A DNA stretch of 64,000 nucleotides. Source: Catellatospora bangladeshensis (GTDB lineage: Bacteria > Actinomycetota > Actinomycetes > Mycobacteriales > Micromonosporaceae). The stretch spans positions 1 through 64,000 of the forward strand of contig NZ_BONF01000036.1 of the NCBI RefSeq assembly GCF_016862575.1, written 5' to 3'. Numbering within the stretch: the stretch's first letter is position 1; every line of letters begins with the position of its first letter. The notes below the pieces were generated by a model. The model had not been told where the DNA came from, made no database searches, and saw only the letters and a list, made by a program, of their open reading frames with translations. Shown here piece by piece: positions 25,300 through 33,521 of the stretch. The position numbers and the translations under genes are program-made.

Positions 25300-25328
25300 G
25301 GGGTGAACCGGCGCTGCCGGTCCACCCC
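25300..25328 (-). terminator. Hairpin terminator after the DUF11 gene
   Basis: GGGGTG-A-ACCGGC pairs with GCCGGT-C-CACCCC around a GCT loop (25300-25312 with 25316-25328; one internal mismatch). It lies between the end of the DUF11 gene and the start of the DUF4419 gene. Confidence 0.6.
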
Positions 25329-25379
25329 GTCGACGTGTCCGTGCGACCCCCGAACGGGAGTCGCCGGCGGGACGTCAGC

Positions 25380-27605
25380 TCACTCGCGGCCGCGGCCGAC
25401 GAGCACCGCGGTGTTGGTGTTGTTCTCCAGGTTCGGGTCGGCGGTGGAGCTGCTGACCGTCGCGGTGTTGGTGATCCGCGGCGCGGCCTCGGCGTCGCCG
25501 TTCCCGTTGACCTTGATCTTCGACTTGATGACGAACTGCGCGGTCGCGCCGTCCGCCAGCGTGGCCAGGTTGCAGGTCACCGTGTGGGTGGCCTGCGTGT
25601 AGGTGCACTCCGGCGAGGTGAACAGCACCTGCAGGTGGGCCGGGTCGAGCGGCAGCTCGTCGGTGACCACCACGTTCTGCGCGTCGGACGGGCCGCCCAT
25701 CCCGCAGTTGCGCTGGTCGCCCCGGACGTCGCCCTCACAGCCCTCGTCGTTGTGGACGGTGATCGTGAAGATCGCGAGCTGCTCCTTGGTCTTGTCGCCC
25801 TTGCCCTTGTCGCCCTTCTCCCCCGCCGACTCCTCGTCGTACGAGAACGCGACCGCGGTCTTGTCGATCCACAGGTCGGCCGAGGTGTCGACGGTGTTGG
25901 TGGCGGTGGCGGTGTTGTTGTCGGGGTTGGTGTCGGCCGTCGTCGAGGCGACGGTGACCGAGTTGACCAGCTCCGTGCCGTCGGGAGTGGACGCGGCGAC
26001 GGCGACCGTCAGGCGGACCGTCTCGGACGCGCCCGCGGCGAGCGTGCCCAGCGCGCAGACGACCTCGCCCGGCTCGGTCTCGCTGCACACCGAGTCGCCC
26101 CCGGCGTCGACGCCGCTGACGAACGTGGTGCCGTCGGGCAGCTCGTCGGTGAGCGTGACCAGCTGCGCGTCGGACGGGCCGCCGTTGTTGGCGGTGATGG
26201 TGTAGGTCAGGTTGTTCCCGGCGAGCACCGGCTCGGGCGCGCCGGCCTTGGTGACCGACAGGTCAGCCTCGGTCTCGACCGTGGTGTCCACGCGGGCCAG
26301 GTTGTCGCTGTTGTCGGGCGTGGCCGTCGCGCTGGACACGACGGCGTTGTTGGACAGCAGGGTGCCGTCGGCGAGGTCGGCGTCGAGCCGGCCGTTGAGG
26401 GTGATGGTCACGTCCGGGTCGTCCTCGTCGAGGTTGCCCAGGTTGCAGACCACGTCCCGGCCGGGCGGCTGGTTGTTGACGCAGGTGCCCACGGAGGAGG
26501 TCACCGATACGAAGGTGACGCCCTCGGGGAGGCTGTCGCGCAGGACGACCGCGTTCGCGACGGACGGGCCCTCGTTGTCGACGGTGAGGGTGTACTGGAT
26601 CGGGCCGCCCGCGACGGCGGTCTCCGGACCGGTCTTCTCCAGCACCAGGTCCGCGGAGCCGGCGAAGTCGACCCGGCCGGTGGCCTTGTTGTTGCTGGTG
26701 TCCGGGTCGGGGGTGGTGGCGCGTACGGTGGCCACGTCGTTGATCTGGGACACGTCGTCGGCGCTGACCTCGACCCGGATCGTGGCCCGGCCGCCGGCCG
26801 GCAGGGTGCCGGGGCCGCAGGTGACGGTGACCTCGGTGATGTCGTTGACCGGCGTGGCCGGCGACGCGCAGGGCACGTCGGGGTCGGCCTGGAGCGCGGC
26901 GGACAGCAGGTTGAACGGGGTCGCGGAGGTGAGGTAGTCGGTCAGCACGGCGCCGGCCGCGTCGGACGGACCGAGGTTGTCCACGATGATGTCGCAGAAG
27001 CCGGTCTCGCCCGCGGGTGCGGGGTCGTCGGGCTTGCACAGCTTGGTGACCGACAGGTCGGCCGAGGCCTGGACCGCGGTGCTGATCTCGACGGTGTTGT
27101 TGGCGAGGTTCGGGTCGGCCACGTCACCGTTGAGCGCCACGGTGGCGCGGTTGATGATGAAGCCGGGTGCCTGGCCCGCCGGGACCAGCGCCTGGATGAC
27201 GACCGGGAACGTCTGGCCGACGGGCAGGTCCGACAGCTCACAGGTGACCGTGGAGACCTGGGTGGGCGCGTCGGTCGTCACCTCGCAGGAGCCCTCGGGC
27301 GGGTAGGTGGCCAGCACGGTCAGCCCGGCGGGCAGCACGTCGGTGACGGTCAGCGAGGCCGCCGTCTCCGTGCCCGCGTAGTTGGCGACGGTGAGGGTGT
27401 ACGTCAGCACCTGGCCCGCGAGGACGGGGTCAGGCGAGTCCTCCTTGGTGATGCTGAGGTCAGGCTGCAGGGCCTGGGCGCGTACCGCGGCGAAGGCGGC
27501 AGCGGACGGTTTCGGTGCCGCGGCCGCCCATTGCGGCGCGGCGCCCACCGCGAGCGCGCTGGTGACGGCCAGCACGCCGTGCGCGGCGAGAAGACGTCTG
27601 GACAA
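25380..27605 (-). CDS. Secreted DUF11-repeat protein (five repeats)
   Basis: 741 residues. A TTG start is supported by AGGGGG just upstream. Signal peptide at 1-30 (cleavage near WAAAA-P). Five DUF11 beta-sandwich repeats of 110-140 residues each open with a motif such as PDLSITKEDSPDPVLAG, ADLSVTK, ADLVLEKTG, ADLSVTKAG or ADLWIDKTA. Repeat 5 carries an insert, GEKGDKGKGDKTKEQ, rich in Lys and Glu. There is no LPxTG motif or terminal helix, so it is released or loosely attached. DUF11 repeats form stalks of surface proteins, suggesting a structural or adhesive role. Confidence 0.8.
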   Translation of the reverse strand: MSRRLLAAHGVLAVTSALAVGAAPQWAAAAPKPSAAAFAAVRAQALQPDLSITKEDSPDPVLAGQVLTYTLTVANYAGTETAASLTVTDVLPAGLTVLATYPPEGSCEVTTDAPTQVSTVTCELSDLPVGQTFPVVIQALVPAGQAPGFIINRATVALNGDVADPNLANNTVEISTAVQASADLSVTKLCKPDDPAPAGETGFCDIIVDNLGPSDAAGAVLTDYLTSATPFNLLSAALQADPDVPCASPATPVNDITEVTVTCGPGTLPAGGRATIRVEVSADDVSQINDVATVRATTPDPDTSNNKATGRVDFAGSADLVLEKTGPETAVAGGPIQYTLTVDNEGPSVANAVVLRDSLPEGVTFVSVTSSVGTCVNNQPPGRDVVCNLGNLDEDDPDVTITLNGRLDADLADGTLLSNNAVVSSATATPDNSDNLARVDTTVETEADLSVTKAGAPEPVLAGNNLTYTITANNGGPSDAQLVTLTDELPDGTTFVSGVDAGGDSVCSETEPGEVVCALGTLAAGASETVRLTVAVAASTPDGTELVNSVTVASTTADTNPDNNTATATNTVDTSADLWIDKTAVAFSYDEESAGEKGDKGKGDKTKEQLAIFTITVHNDEGCEGDVRGDQRNCGMGGPSDAQNVVVTDELPLDPAHLQVLFTSPECTYTQATHTVTCNLATLADGATAQFVIKSKIKVNGNGDAEAAPRITNTATVSSSTADPNLENNTNTAVLVGRGRE

Positions 27606-27760
27606 ACTGTGCCCCCTGTCTGTGATCGGGGTCCATTCCCCCGTAGATCAACGAGCGGGGTTACAGGTGGTGATCGGATCGTTACGGATTGCTTACATCG
27701 CTCGCGGTAGGACCCGGCTGGGAACTGCCCCGGCCGCCGCCCGCGGTCCAGGCTGAGGGG
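27606..27760. promoter_or_regulatory. Divergent promoter region of DUF11 and AraC genes
   Basis: These 155 bases separate the divergent genes. The stretch around 27655-27705 (GGTTACAGG, GGATCGTTACGGATTGCTTAC) is AT-richer and repeats GTTAC; promoters for both genes are likely here. No clean operator seen. Confidence 0.35.
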
Positions 27761-28666
27761 ATGTCCCTGCCACTGCACAGGCTCACGGTGCCGCAGTCGC
27801 TGCCGGTGCCGTTCGCGGTGGACACGTTCGACGCGCTCGGCCCGCTGTCGCACGCGCCGTTCCCGCACCGGCACACCTTCTACGAGGTGGTGCTGATCAG
27901 GGCGGGCGCGGGCACGCACGTGGTGGACCTGGCGGCGTATCCGCTGCGCCCGCCGCAGCTGGCGGTGGTGCTGCCCGGCCGGACCCACCACTGGCAGGAC
28001 ACGTCCGGCCTGGACGGCCGGCTGGTCCTGTTCGGCGAGGAGTTCCTGGCCGGCTGCCCGCGGGTGCGGGAGCTGCTGCACCTGCTGGGGCGGCGGCCCT
28101 GCGTCACGCTGGACCGGGCGACCGCGGCCGAGGCGGCCGCCATCGTCGCGCGGATGCGCCGGGAGTACGCCGCTCCGGACGCGGACTCGCTCGGGGCACT
28201 GCAGGCGTACCTGCACATCCTGCTCGTGAAGGCGGCGCGGCTCGCGGAGACGCCACCGGCGGCGACCGGGGCCGGGCGGCGCGCGGAGCTGGCGGCGAGG
28301 TTCGCCGACCTGGCGGCCCGGCCCGGCGGGCGGCGCACGGTGGCCGAGTTCGCGGCCGCGTTGGGCGTGTCCGCGGGCTACCTGGGCGAGGCGGTACGGG
28401 AGGCGACCGGCCACTCCCCCGGCGAGCTGATCCGGCAGGCGTACGCGGTGGAGGCGATGCGGCTGCTCGCGGGCACCCGGCTCAGCGTGGCCCAGGTGTC
28501 GCGGGAGCTGGGGTTCGCCGACACGGCGTACTTCTGCCGGTTCTTCCGGCGGCAGACCGGGTCGACGGCGGGCGCGTTCCGGCGCTCGGCCGGAGGCGGC
28601 CCGGCTGCGGAAATCACCACGATCACCGGATCACGTCCATCGAACAGCGACGATGTACAACCCTAG
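27761..28666 (+). CDS. AraC-family transcriptional regulator
   Basis: 301 residues from the ATG preceded by GAGGGG. An N-terminal cupin-like ligand domain (FPHRHTFYEVVLIRAGAG, WQDTSGLDGRLVLFGEEFL) is followed by two helix-turn-helix motifs at about 205-290: VAEFAAALGVSAGYLGEAVR and LSVAQVSRELGFADTAYFCR, then FFRRQTG. It probably controls the divergent DUF11 gene, or the dioxygenase gene 34 bases downstream. The inducer is unknown. Confidence 0.85.
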   Translation: MSLPLHRLTVPQSLPVPFAVDTFDALGPLSHAPFPHRHTFYEVVLIRAGAGTHVVDLAAYPLRPPQLAVVLPGRTHHWQDTSGLDGRLVLFGEEFLAGCPRVRELLHLLGRRPCVTLDRATAAEAAAIVARMRREYAAPDADSLGALQAYLHILLVKAARLAETPPAATGAGRRAELAARFADLAARPGGRRTVAEFAAALGVSAGYLGEAVREATGHSPGELIRQAYAVEAMRLLAGTRLSVAQVSRELGFADTAYFCRFFRRQTGSTAGAFRRSAGGGPAAEITTITGSRPSNSDDVQP

Positions 28667-28700
28667 TGTTGCGGGCGACGACCTCACGAAGGAGAGATCC

Positions 28701-29525
28701 ATGACCGGCGACGAACCCCGTACTCCGGGCGTCACCCGCAAGACGCTGCTGCGCGCGGCGATGGCGGTCCCGGCGGCGCCCCTGCTGTTCGCGGCCGTGC
28801 CCGCGCTGGCGCGCACGCCCTCCGGGCAGCCGCTCGCGGCCACCCCGGAGTCCTGTGACGACGACGACCTGACTCCACCGCAGATGGAGGGCCCGTACTT
28901 CAAGCCGGGCTCGCCGCAGCGCACCACCATGCTCGACGGCAGCGGCACCCGGCTGACGCTCACCGGCTACGTGGTCGGGCTGGCCTGCCAGCCGATCGCG
29001 GGCGCGCTGCTGGACTTCTGGCAGGCCGACAACGCGGGGGCGTACGACAACGTCGGCACCCGCTTCCGGGGCCACCAGTTCAGCGACGCGCAGGGGCGGT
29101 TCACGCTGACCACGATCGTGCCGGGGCTCTATCCCGGACGGACCCGGCACATCCACGTCAAGGTGCAGGCGCCCGGCCGCCCGATCCTCACCACCCAGCT
29201 GTACTTCCCGAACGAGCCGCGCAACAGCACCGACAGCCTGTACGACCCGGCCCTGCTGATGACCGTGCAGCAGGTCGGCTCGGCCCGGCAGGCCACGTTC
29301 GACTTCGTGCTGAACGTGCCGGGCACGCCGCCGTCGCCCTCCCCGACCGCGACGGCCTCGCCGAGCCCGACCCCGCCCGGCGGCGGCACGTGGCAGCCCT
29401 ACGTGTCGTACGCCGCCGGGGCGCGGGTCACCTACGGCGGGGTCGGGTACGCCTGCCAGATCGCGCACACGTCGCTGCCGGGGTGGGAGCCGCCGAACAC
29501 CCCGGCCCTGTGGCGCCGCCTCTGA
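28701..29525 (+). CDS. Exported intradiol ring-cleavage dioxygenase with C-terminal chitin-binding-like module
   Basis: 274 residues; ATG after AAGGAGAG. A long signal region (VTRKTLLRAAMAVPAAPLLF) ends near ALAR. The intradiol domain (about 60-205) has GPYFKPGSPQR, DFWQADNAGAYDN, GHQFSDAQGRFTLTTIVPGL and YPGRTRHIHVKV; the two Tyr and two His of the Fe(III) site are visible. A Ser/Pro/Thr linker follows, then a 45-residue CBM5/12-like module (WQPYVSYAAGARVTYGGVGY with QIAHTS and PALWRRL). Secreted intradiol dioxygenases with carbohydrate-binding domains attack lignin- or humus-derived catechols; the tether would hold it on chitin or another polymer. Confidence 0.85.
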   Translation: MTGDEPRTPGVTRKTLLRAAMAVPAAPLLFAAVPALARTPSGQPLAATPESCDDDDLTPPQMEGPYFKPGSPQRTTMLDGSGTRLTLTGYVVGLACQPIAGALLDFWQADNAGAYDNVGTRFRGHQFSDAQGRFTLTTIVPGLYPGRTRHIHVKVQAPGRPILTTQLYFPNEPRNSTDSLYDPALLMTVQQVGSARQATFDFVLNVPGTPPSPSPTATASPSPTPPGGGTWQPYVSYAAGARVTYGGVGYACQIAHTSLPGWEPPNTPALWRRL

Positions 29526-29534
29526 CGGGCGGCC

Positions 29535-29572
29535 GCGTCGCGGGCGCCCGCCGCTCCGGGCGCCCGCGACGC
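29535..29572. terminator. Bidirectional hairpin terminator
   Basis: A perfect 16-bp stem (29535-29550 with 29557-29572) and a six-base loop lie between the convergent dioxygenase and DUF488 genes. Confidence 0.8.
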
Positions 29573-29585
29573 CTCACCGCCGTTC

Positions 29586-29960
29586 TCAGCGCAGGTGCCG
29601 GGCGAGCACCTCGAGGTGGCTCTGCGGGATGTCCTTCACCGCGGTCAGCAGGGTGACGGTGCCCTGCCGGACGTGCTCCCGCAGCTCGCGCAGCGCCTCC
29701 TGCGCGGCCGGGGCGCCCAGCTCGGCCTCGTAGCGGGTGACGAACTCCGTGTGCCGGTCCTCGGGCGACTCGTGATACCAGCGCCGCAGCTCGGTGGAGG
29801 GCGTCAGGTCCTTGGGCCAGTCGTCGACGCGCGCCTGCTCCTTGGCCAGGCCGCGCGGCCACAGCCGGTCGACCAGCACCCGCCGCCCGTCGTCGGGGGA
29901 CGGTTCGTCGTAGACCCGGCGCATACGCAGGTGCGACGCAGGTGCGGCACGTGACGGCAT
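29586..29960 (-). CDS. DUF488 family protein
   Basis: 124 residues from the ATG at MPSRAAPASHLRMRRVYDE, preceded by GGGGGT; an internal Met at 13 is possible. RRVYDEPSPDDGRRVLVDRL, WPRGLAKEQARVDDWPKDL and TPSTELRRWYHE define DUF488 (YeaO-like). Function unknown. The MarR gene behind it ends 21 bases upstream in the same direction. Confidence 0.8.
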   Translation of the reverse strand: MPSRAAPASHLRMRRVYDEPSPDDGRRVLVDRLWPRGLAKEQARVDDWPKDLTPSTELRRWYHESPEDRHTEFVTRYEAELGAPAAQEALRELREHVRQGTVTLLTAVKDIPQSHLEVLARHLR

Positions 29961-29980
29961 ACCCCCATTATCGGCGCGGG

Positions 29981-30502
29981 TCAGGCCGGCCGGGCCTCGC
30001 CGCACTGGTCGCCGGGGTCGACGGCGTGCATGATGCGGCGGCCGATGTCGCACAGCTGGCGGGTCTGCGCCTTGGTGAGCGGGTCGAAGACCAGGCTGCG
30101 GACGGTCTCCACGTGCGCTGGAGCGGTGGCCACGACCTTGTCCCAGCCCTCGTCGGTGAGCACGGCCAGCGTGAAGCGCCCGTCGGTCGGATCAGGGGTG
30201 CGCCGCACCCAGCCCCGCTGCTCCAGCCGCGCCACCACCTGCGACAGCCGCGACAGCGAACCCTCGGCCAGCATGGCGAGCCGGCTCATCCGCAGCGTGC
30301 GCTCGGGCGCCTCGGACAGCGCGGCCAGCACCTGATACTCGAAGTGGCTGAGCCCGGCGTCGCGCTGCAGCTGGGCGTCGAGCGCGGACGGCAGCCGGAT
30401 CATGAGGGCGGCGAGCGCCAGCCAGGTCTGCCGCTCCTCGGCGGACAGCCAGCGGGTGTCCTGCGGCGCGTCCATGGCGACCACTATAGCTTCGTCACTC
30501 AT
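29981..30502 (-). CDS. MarR-family transcriptional regulator
   Basis: 173 residues. A winged helix of MarR type: SHFEYQVLAALSEAPERTLR, MSRLAMLAEGSLSRLSQVVA, RLEQRGWVRR, and wing PTDGRFTLAVLTDEG. A start ten residues downstream (MDAPQDTRW) is possible. Divergent from a DoxX gene across 114 bases holding three related half-sites; it probably represses the DoxX gene and itself, with release by a phenolic or oxidative signal as in other MarR systems. Confidence 0.87.
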   Translation of the reverse strand: MSDEAIVVAMDAPQDTRWLSAEERQTWLALAALMIRLPSALDAQLQRDAGLSHFEYQVLAALSEAPERTLRMSRLAMLAEGSLSRLSQVVARLEQRGWVRRTPDPTDGRFTLAVLTDEGWDKVVATAPAHVETVRSLVFDPLTKAQTRQLCDIGRRIMHAVDPGDQCGEARPA

Positions 30503-30510
30503 GTCCGTTC

Positions 30511-30595
30511 ACGCTTCAAGCTTGAACCGACTTCGCGACACTGTCACTTGACGCTTGAAGTCATCGCGCTTAGGTTTCAGTTCACGATTGAAGTG
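30511..30595. promoter_or_regulatory. MarR operator cluster between MarR and DoxX genes
   Basis: A perfect palindrome TTCAAGCTTGAA (30515-30526) is followed by two related direct half-sites, ACGCTTGAAGTC (from 30551) and ACGATTGAAGTG (from 30585). The shared TTGAAG core and position between the start codons make this a likely MarR-controlled divergent promoter. Confidence 0.6.
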
Positions 30596-30616
30596 ACACC
30601 CACCCCTGGAGACCTC

Positions 30617-30997
30617 GTGAACGTCGTTTTGTGGATCATCGCCGGGCTGCTCGCGGCCGCCTTCCTCGGCGCCGGAGTGATGAAGCTCAGCAAGCCGAAG
30701 GACCAGCTGATCGCCTCCGGCATGGGCTGGGCCGAGAACTACAGCGCCGGGGCGATCAAGGCGATCGGCGGGGTCGAGCTGCTCGCCGCCGTCGGCCTCG
30801 TGCTGCCCGCGCTGCTGGACATCGCGCCGGTGCTGGTCCCGCTGGCCGCCGCCGGCCTCGCGGTGATCATGGTCGGCGCGATCGTGATCCACGCCCGGCG
30901 CGGCGAGCGCCAGGCCATCATCGCCAACGTGGTGCTGTTGATCCTCGCCGCCGTGGTGGCCTGGGGCCGGTTCGGCCCGTACGCCTTCACGTCCTGA
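30617..30997 (+). CDS. DoxX family membrane protein
   Basis: 126 residues, GTG start after CTGGAG. Four hydrophobic helices, with GAGVMKLSKPKDQLIASGMG after helix 1 and AIKAIGGVELLAAVGLVLP in helix 2, as in DoxX/SURF4-type proteins. Relatives take part in thiol or oxidative-stress handling with partner membrane proteins. Divergent from, and probably controlled by, the MarR gene. Confidence 0.8.
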   Translation: MNVVLWIIAGLLAAAFLGAGVMKLSKPKDQLIASGMGWAENYSAGAIKAIGGVELLAAVGLVLPALLDIAPVLVPLAAAGLAVIMVGAIVIHARRGERQAIIANVVLLILAAVVAWGRFGPYAFTS

Positions 30998-31022
30998 CCG
31001 GGCCCGGCGGGTTGCCGGGGCG

Positions 31023-31334
31023 TCACCGCACGTCCAGGTAACCCGCCACACCCGCGATCTCGAACACCCGCCGCACCCAGGGCTGCACGTTGACGCAGTG
31101 CATGGCCACGCCGCGGCCGGCGGCGTACTCCCGGGCCCGGACCAGGCCGCGTATCCCCATCGAGTCCAGGAACGCGGTCTGCGCCAGGTCGACCTCCACC
31201 TCCCGGCAGTCCGCGTGGTCCACCGCCGCTCGCAGCCACCGGTGCACGTCCTCGGAGGCCGACATGTCGACGTCACCGAGGATCCGGATCACGCACGCGT
31301 CGTCGCGGACCGTCATCGTGTGCGTCAGGCCCAT
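31023..31334 (-). CDS. STAS-domain anti-sigma factor antagonist
   Basis: 103 residues from the ATG at MGLTHTMTVRDD, which follows GGGGGTGG. The STAS fold shows CVIRILGDVDMSASEDVHRW, VDLAQTAFLDSMGIRGLV and the phosphorylatable Ser in FLDSMGIR. Such RsbV/SpoIIAA-like proteins bind RsbW-like kinases when dephosphorylated. No kinase is adjacent; the SpoIIE/RsbW set at 45-47.5 kb could be a partner. Confidence 0.8.
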   Translation of the reverse strand: MGLTHTMTVRDDACVIRILGDVDMSASEDVHRWLRAAVDHADCREVEVDLAQTAFLDSMGIRGLVRAREYAAGRGVAMHCVNVQPWVRRVFEIAGVAGYLDVR

Positions 31335-31390
31335 GAAGAACCACCCCCGCAGCCGCGTACCCGGCCACCCGCGGTGATACACCCGGCTGG

Positions 31391-33295
31391 TCAGGCGGGA
31401 GCGCGTGCCGCCGGGAACGTCCCGCCCTGGGCCGTCCTGTCCACGACCCGCACCCGGTCACCAGTGGGATCACGTTTCGCCTGGTACATGGCCTCGTCGG
31501 CGGCGCGCATGAGGGCGTCGAACTCCTCCCCCGGCCCGATCGCGACGCCCACGCTGGCCCCGGCGTCGACCTCGTGCCCGTCGATGAGCACCGGCCGCCG
31601 CAGCGCGGCGAGGATGCGGCGCGCGGTGGCCACGGCGCCGTCCCTCGTGGTGCCGGTCAGCAGCACCACGAACTCGTCACCGCCGAGCCGGGCCACCACG
31701 TCGGTGGGCCGTACGCTCTCGCGCAGCCGGTCGGCGACGACGGTCAGCAGGCGGTCGCCCGCCTGGTGGCCGAGCACGTCGTTGACCTCCTTGAAGTCGT
31801 CGAGGTCGAGCATGAGCACGGCCTCGTGCCGTCCCGGCTGCCGCGGCTCCTGGCGCAGCCGCAGCGCCTGCTCGTTGAGCAGCACCCGGTTGGGCAGGCC
31901 GGTGAGCGGGTCGTGGGTGGCCTGGTGGCGCAACTGCTCCTCCAGCACCCGCGCCTCGGTCACGTCACGGACGTTGATGATGACGCCGCCGACGCTGGGG
32001 TCGTCCAGCCGGTTGGTGGCCATCGCCTCCAGCCAGCGGCTGGACCCGTCGGCGTGGTGCACCCGCAGCGGCCGCCGCACGTCGGCGCCGGGGCTGGCGA
32101 TCACCTCCTCGAGCAGCCGCTGCGCCGCGGGCACGTCCTCGGGGCGCAGCACCTCGCCGATCGGCCGGCCGGCCGCGGCCTGCGGGTCCACCCCGAGCAG
32201 CTCCCACAGCGCCGGGCTGGCGAAGCGCACCGTGCCGTCCGCGCCGACCAGCAGGGTCAGGTCCGAGGCGTGCTGCACCAGCGAGCGGAAGCGCTCCTCG
32301 TGCCGGCGCAGGTCCCGCATGCTCGTCTTGAGCCGTTTCAGCAGCGCCGCGTTGTCCAGGAACGCGAGGTTCTGGCGCAGCATCACCAGCATCGACACCA
32401 CCACGGTGCCCACCACCACGCCCCACCCGCGCAGGGTGAGCCCCTCTACCGCCAGTTCGGTCACGAGCAGGGCCTGCGTGCCGATGACCGCCAGGTACGG
32501 CAGACGGCTGTAGGTCGGCGCCGCCCGCCGGGTCACGCCGGTGGGATCGTGGTGCATCTTCAGGTACTGCATCCGGGCCGCGATGCTGAGCAGGAACGCG
32601 CAGGCGATCTGTCCCGCCTCGATCAGCGGCTCCTCGCCGGGTTCGACGGTCAGCATGTTGAACAGCGACCAGGAACCGATGAGCACACCGGCGCCCAGGA
32701 TCACCCCCGCCGCCAGGGTGAACGGCGCCGCGCCGCCGAGCAGCAGCTTGATCGCACCGAACACGGCCAGCAGGGCGAGCCCGCAGGCCAGCACGTTGGC
32801 CACGAGCTGGGCGGGGTTGCCCGGCGGGTCTCCCCCGGGCAGGCACTGATACCAGGCGAGCAGCACGAACGCCGCCATCACCGTGGCCAGGTCCAGCCGC
32901 ATCCGGACGCGGGGCGGGCCGCGCACCTCCAGCGGATACCGGATCATCACCCAGCCGGCCACCGCGATGCCGACCGTGGTGACCGCCGTTGCCGCGATCG
33001 CCGCGGCGACCGGCGGCGCCTTCTCCCCGTCGGTGCCCAGCCGCAGCAGGCTGGACGTGGTGAAGAAGAAGCCCGCCACGGCCAGGCCCCGCCACACCGA
33101 CACGGCCGCACAGGCCAGGCCCTCCCGCCGCGCGACCCGCAGGCACAGCACGGCGAAGGTCAGCCAGGCGGCCGCCTCGGCGACGTCGGCGACGGTCGCC
33201 GGCACCACTCCAGCGAGCGTCGCGCCCACGCTGAGCAGGGCGAGCACGATGAGGAGCGTGATCACCGGATCGGGTCGGCGACCGTGCCGCTTCAC
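31391..33295 (-). CDS. Membrane diguanylate cyclase (PAS-GGDEF)
   Basis: 634 residues. About nine hydrophobic helices cover roughly residues 10-315. A short coiled linker leads to a PAS domain (about 335-450: HEERFRSLVQHASDLTLLVG) and a GGDEF domain with active-site GGDEF at 538-542. The inhibitory site RPTD lies exactly five residues before it (RPTD-VVARL-GGDEF), so feedback by cyclic di-GMP is expected. No EAL or HD-GYP domain, so synthesis only. In filamentous actinomycetes cyclic di-GMP controls development. Confidence 0.88.
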   Translation of the reverse strand: MKRHGRRPDPVITLLIVLALLSVGATLAGVVPATVADVAEAAAWLTFAVLCLRVARREGLACAAVSVWRGLAVAGFFFTTSSLLRLGTDGEKAPPVAAAIAATAVTTVGIAVAGWVMIRYPLEVRGPPRVRMRLDLATVMAAFVLLAWYQCLPGGDPPGNPAQLVANVLACGLALLAVFGAIKLLLGGAAPFTLAAGVILGAGVLIGSWSLFNMLTVEPGEEPLIEAGQIACAFLLSIAARMQYLKMHHDPTGVTRRAAPTYSRLPYLAVIGTQALLVTELAVEGLTLRGWGVVVGTVVVSMLVMLRQNLAFLDNAALLKRLKTSMRDLRRHEERFRSLVQHASDLTLLVGADGTVRFASPALWELLGVDPQAAAGRPIGEVLRPEDVPAAQRLLEEVIASPGADVRRPLRVHHADGSSRWLEAMATNRLDDPSVGGVIINVRDVTEARVLEEQLRHQATHDPLTGLPNRVLLNEQALRLRQEPRQPGRHEAVLMLDLDDFKEVNDVLGHQAGDRLLTVVADRLRESVRPTDVVARLGGDEFVVLLTGTTRDGAVATARRILAALRRPVLIDGHEVDAGASVGVAIGPGEEFDALMRAADEAMYQAKRDPTGDRVRVVDRTAQGGTFPAARAPA

Positions 33296-33521
33296 CTACT
33301 ACACGCTACGCGGAGACGCTCCGGCCATACCGGCCGATCACCAACCCGGCGCGCCGGGCTTGTCGAGCGGTGTCGATCTGCGCGATACTCGCGTTACCAC
33401 TGAGGTGACGGGTAGGCGCGCCGTCCCTTCCCCCGGCGATGCTGCCGGACGGGCACAGGGCGGCGGCATACACCGCAGGGTCTGTCGACACTGCCGCCTA
33501 TCCACCGAAGGAATCCTCATC

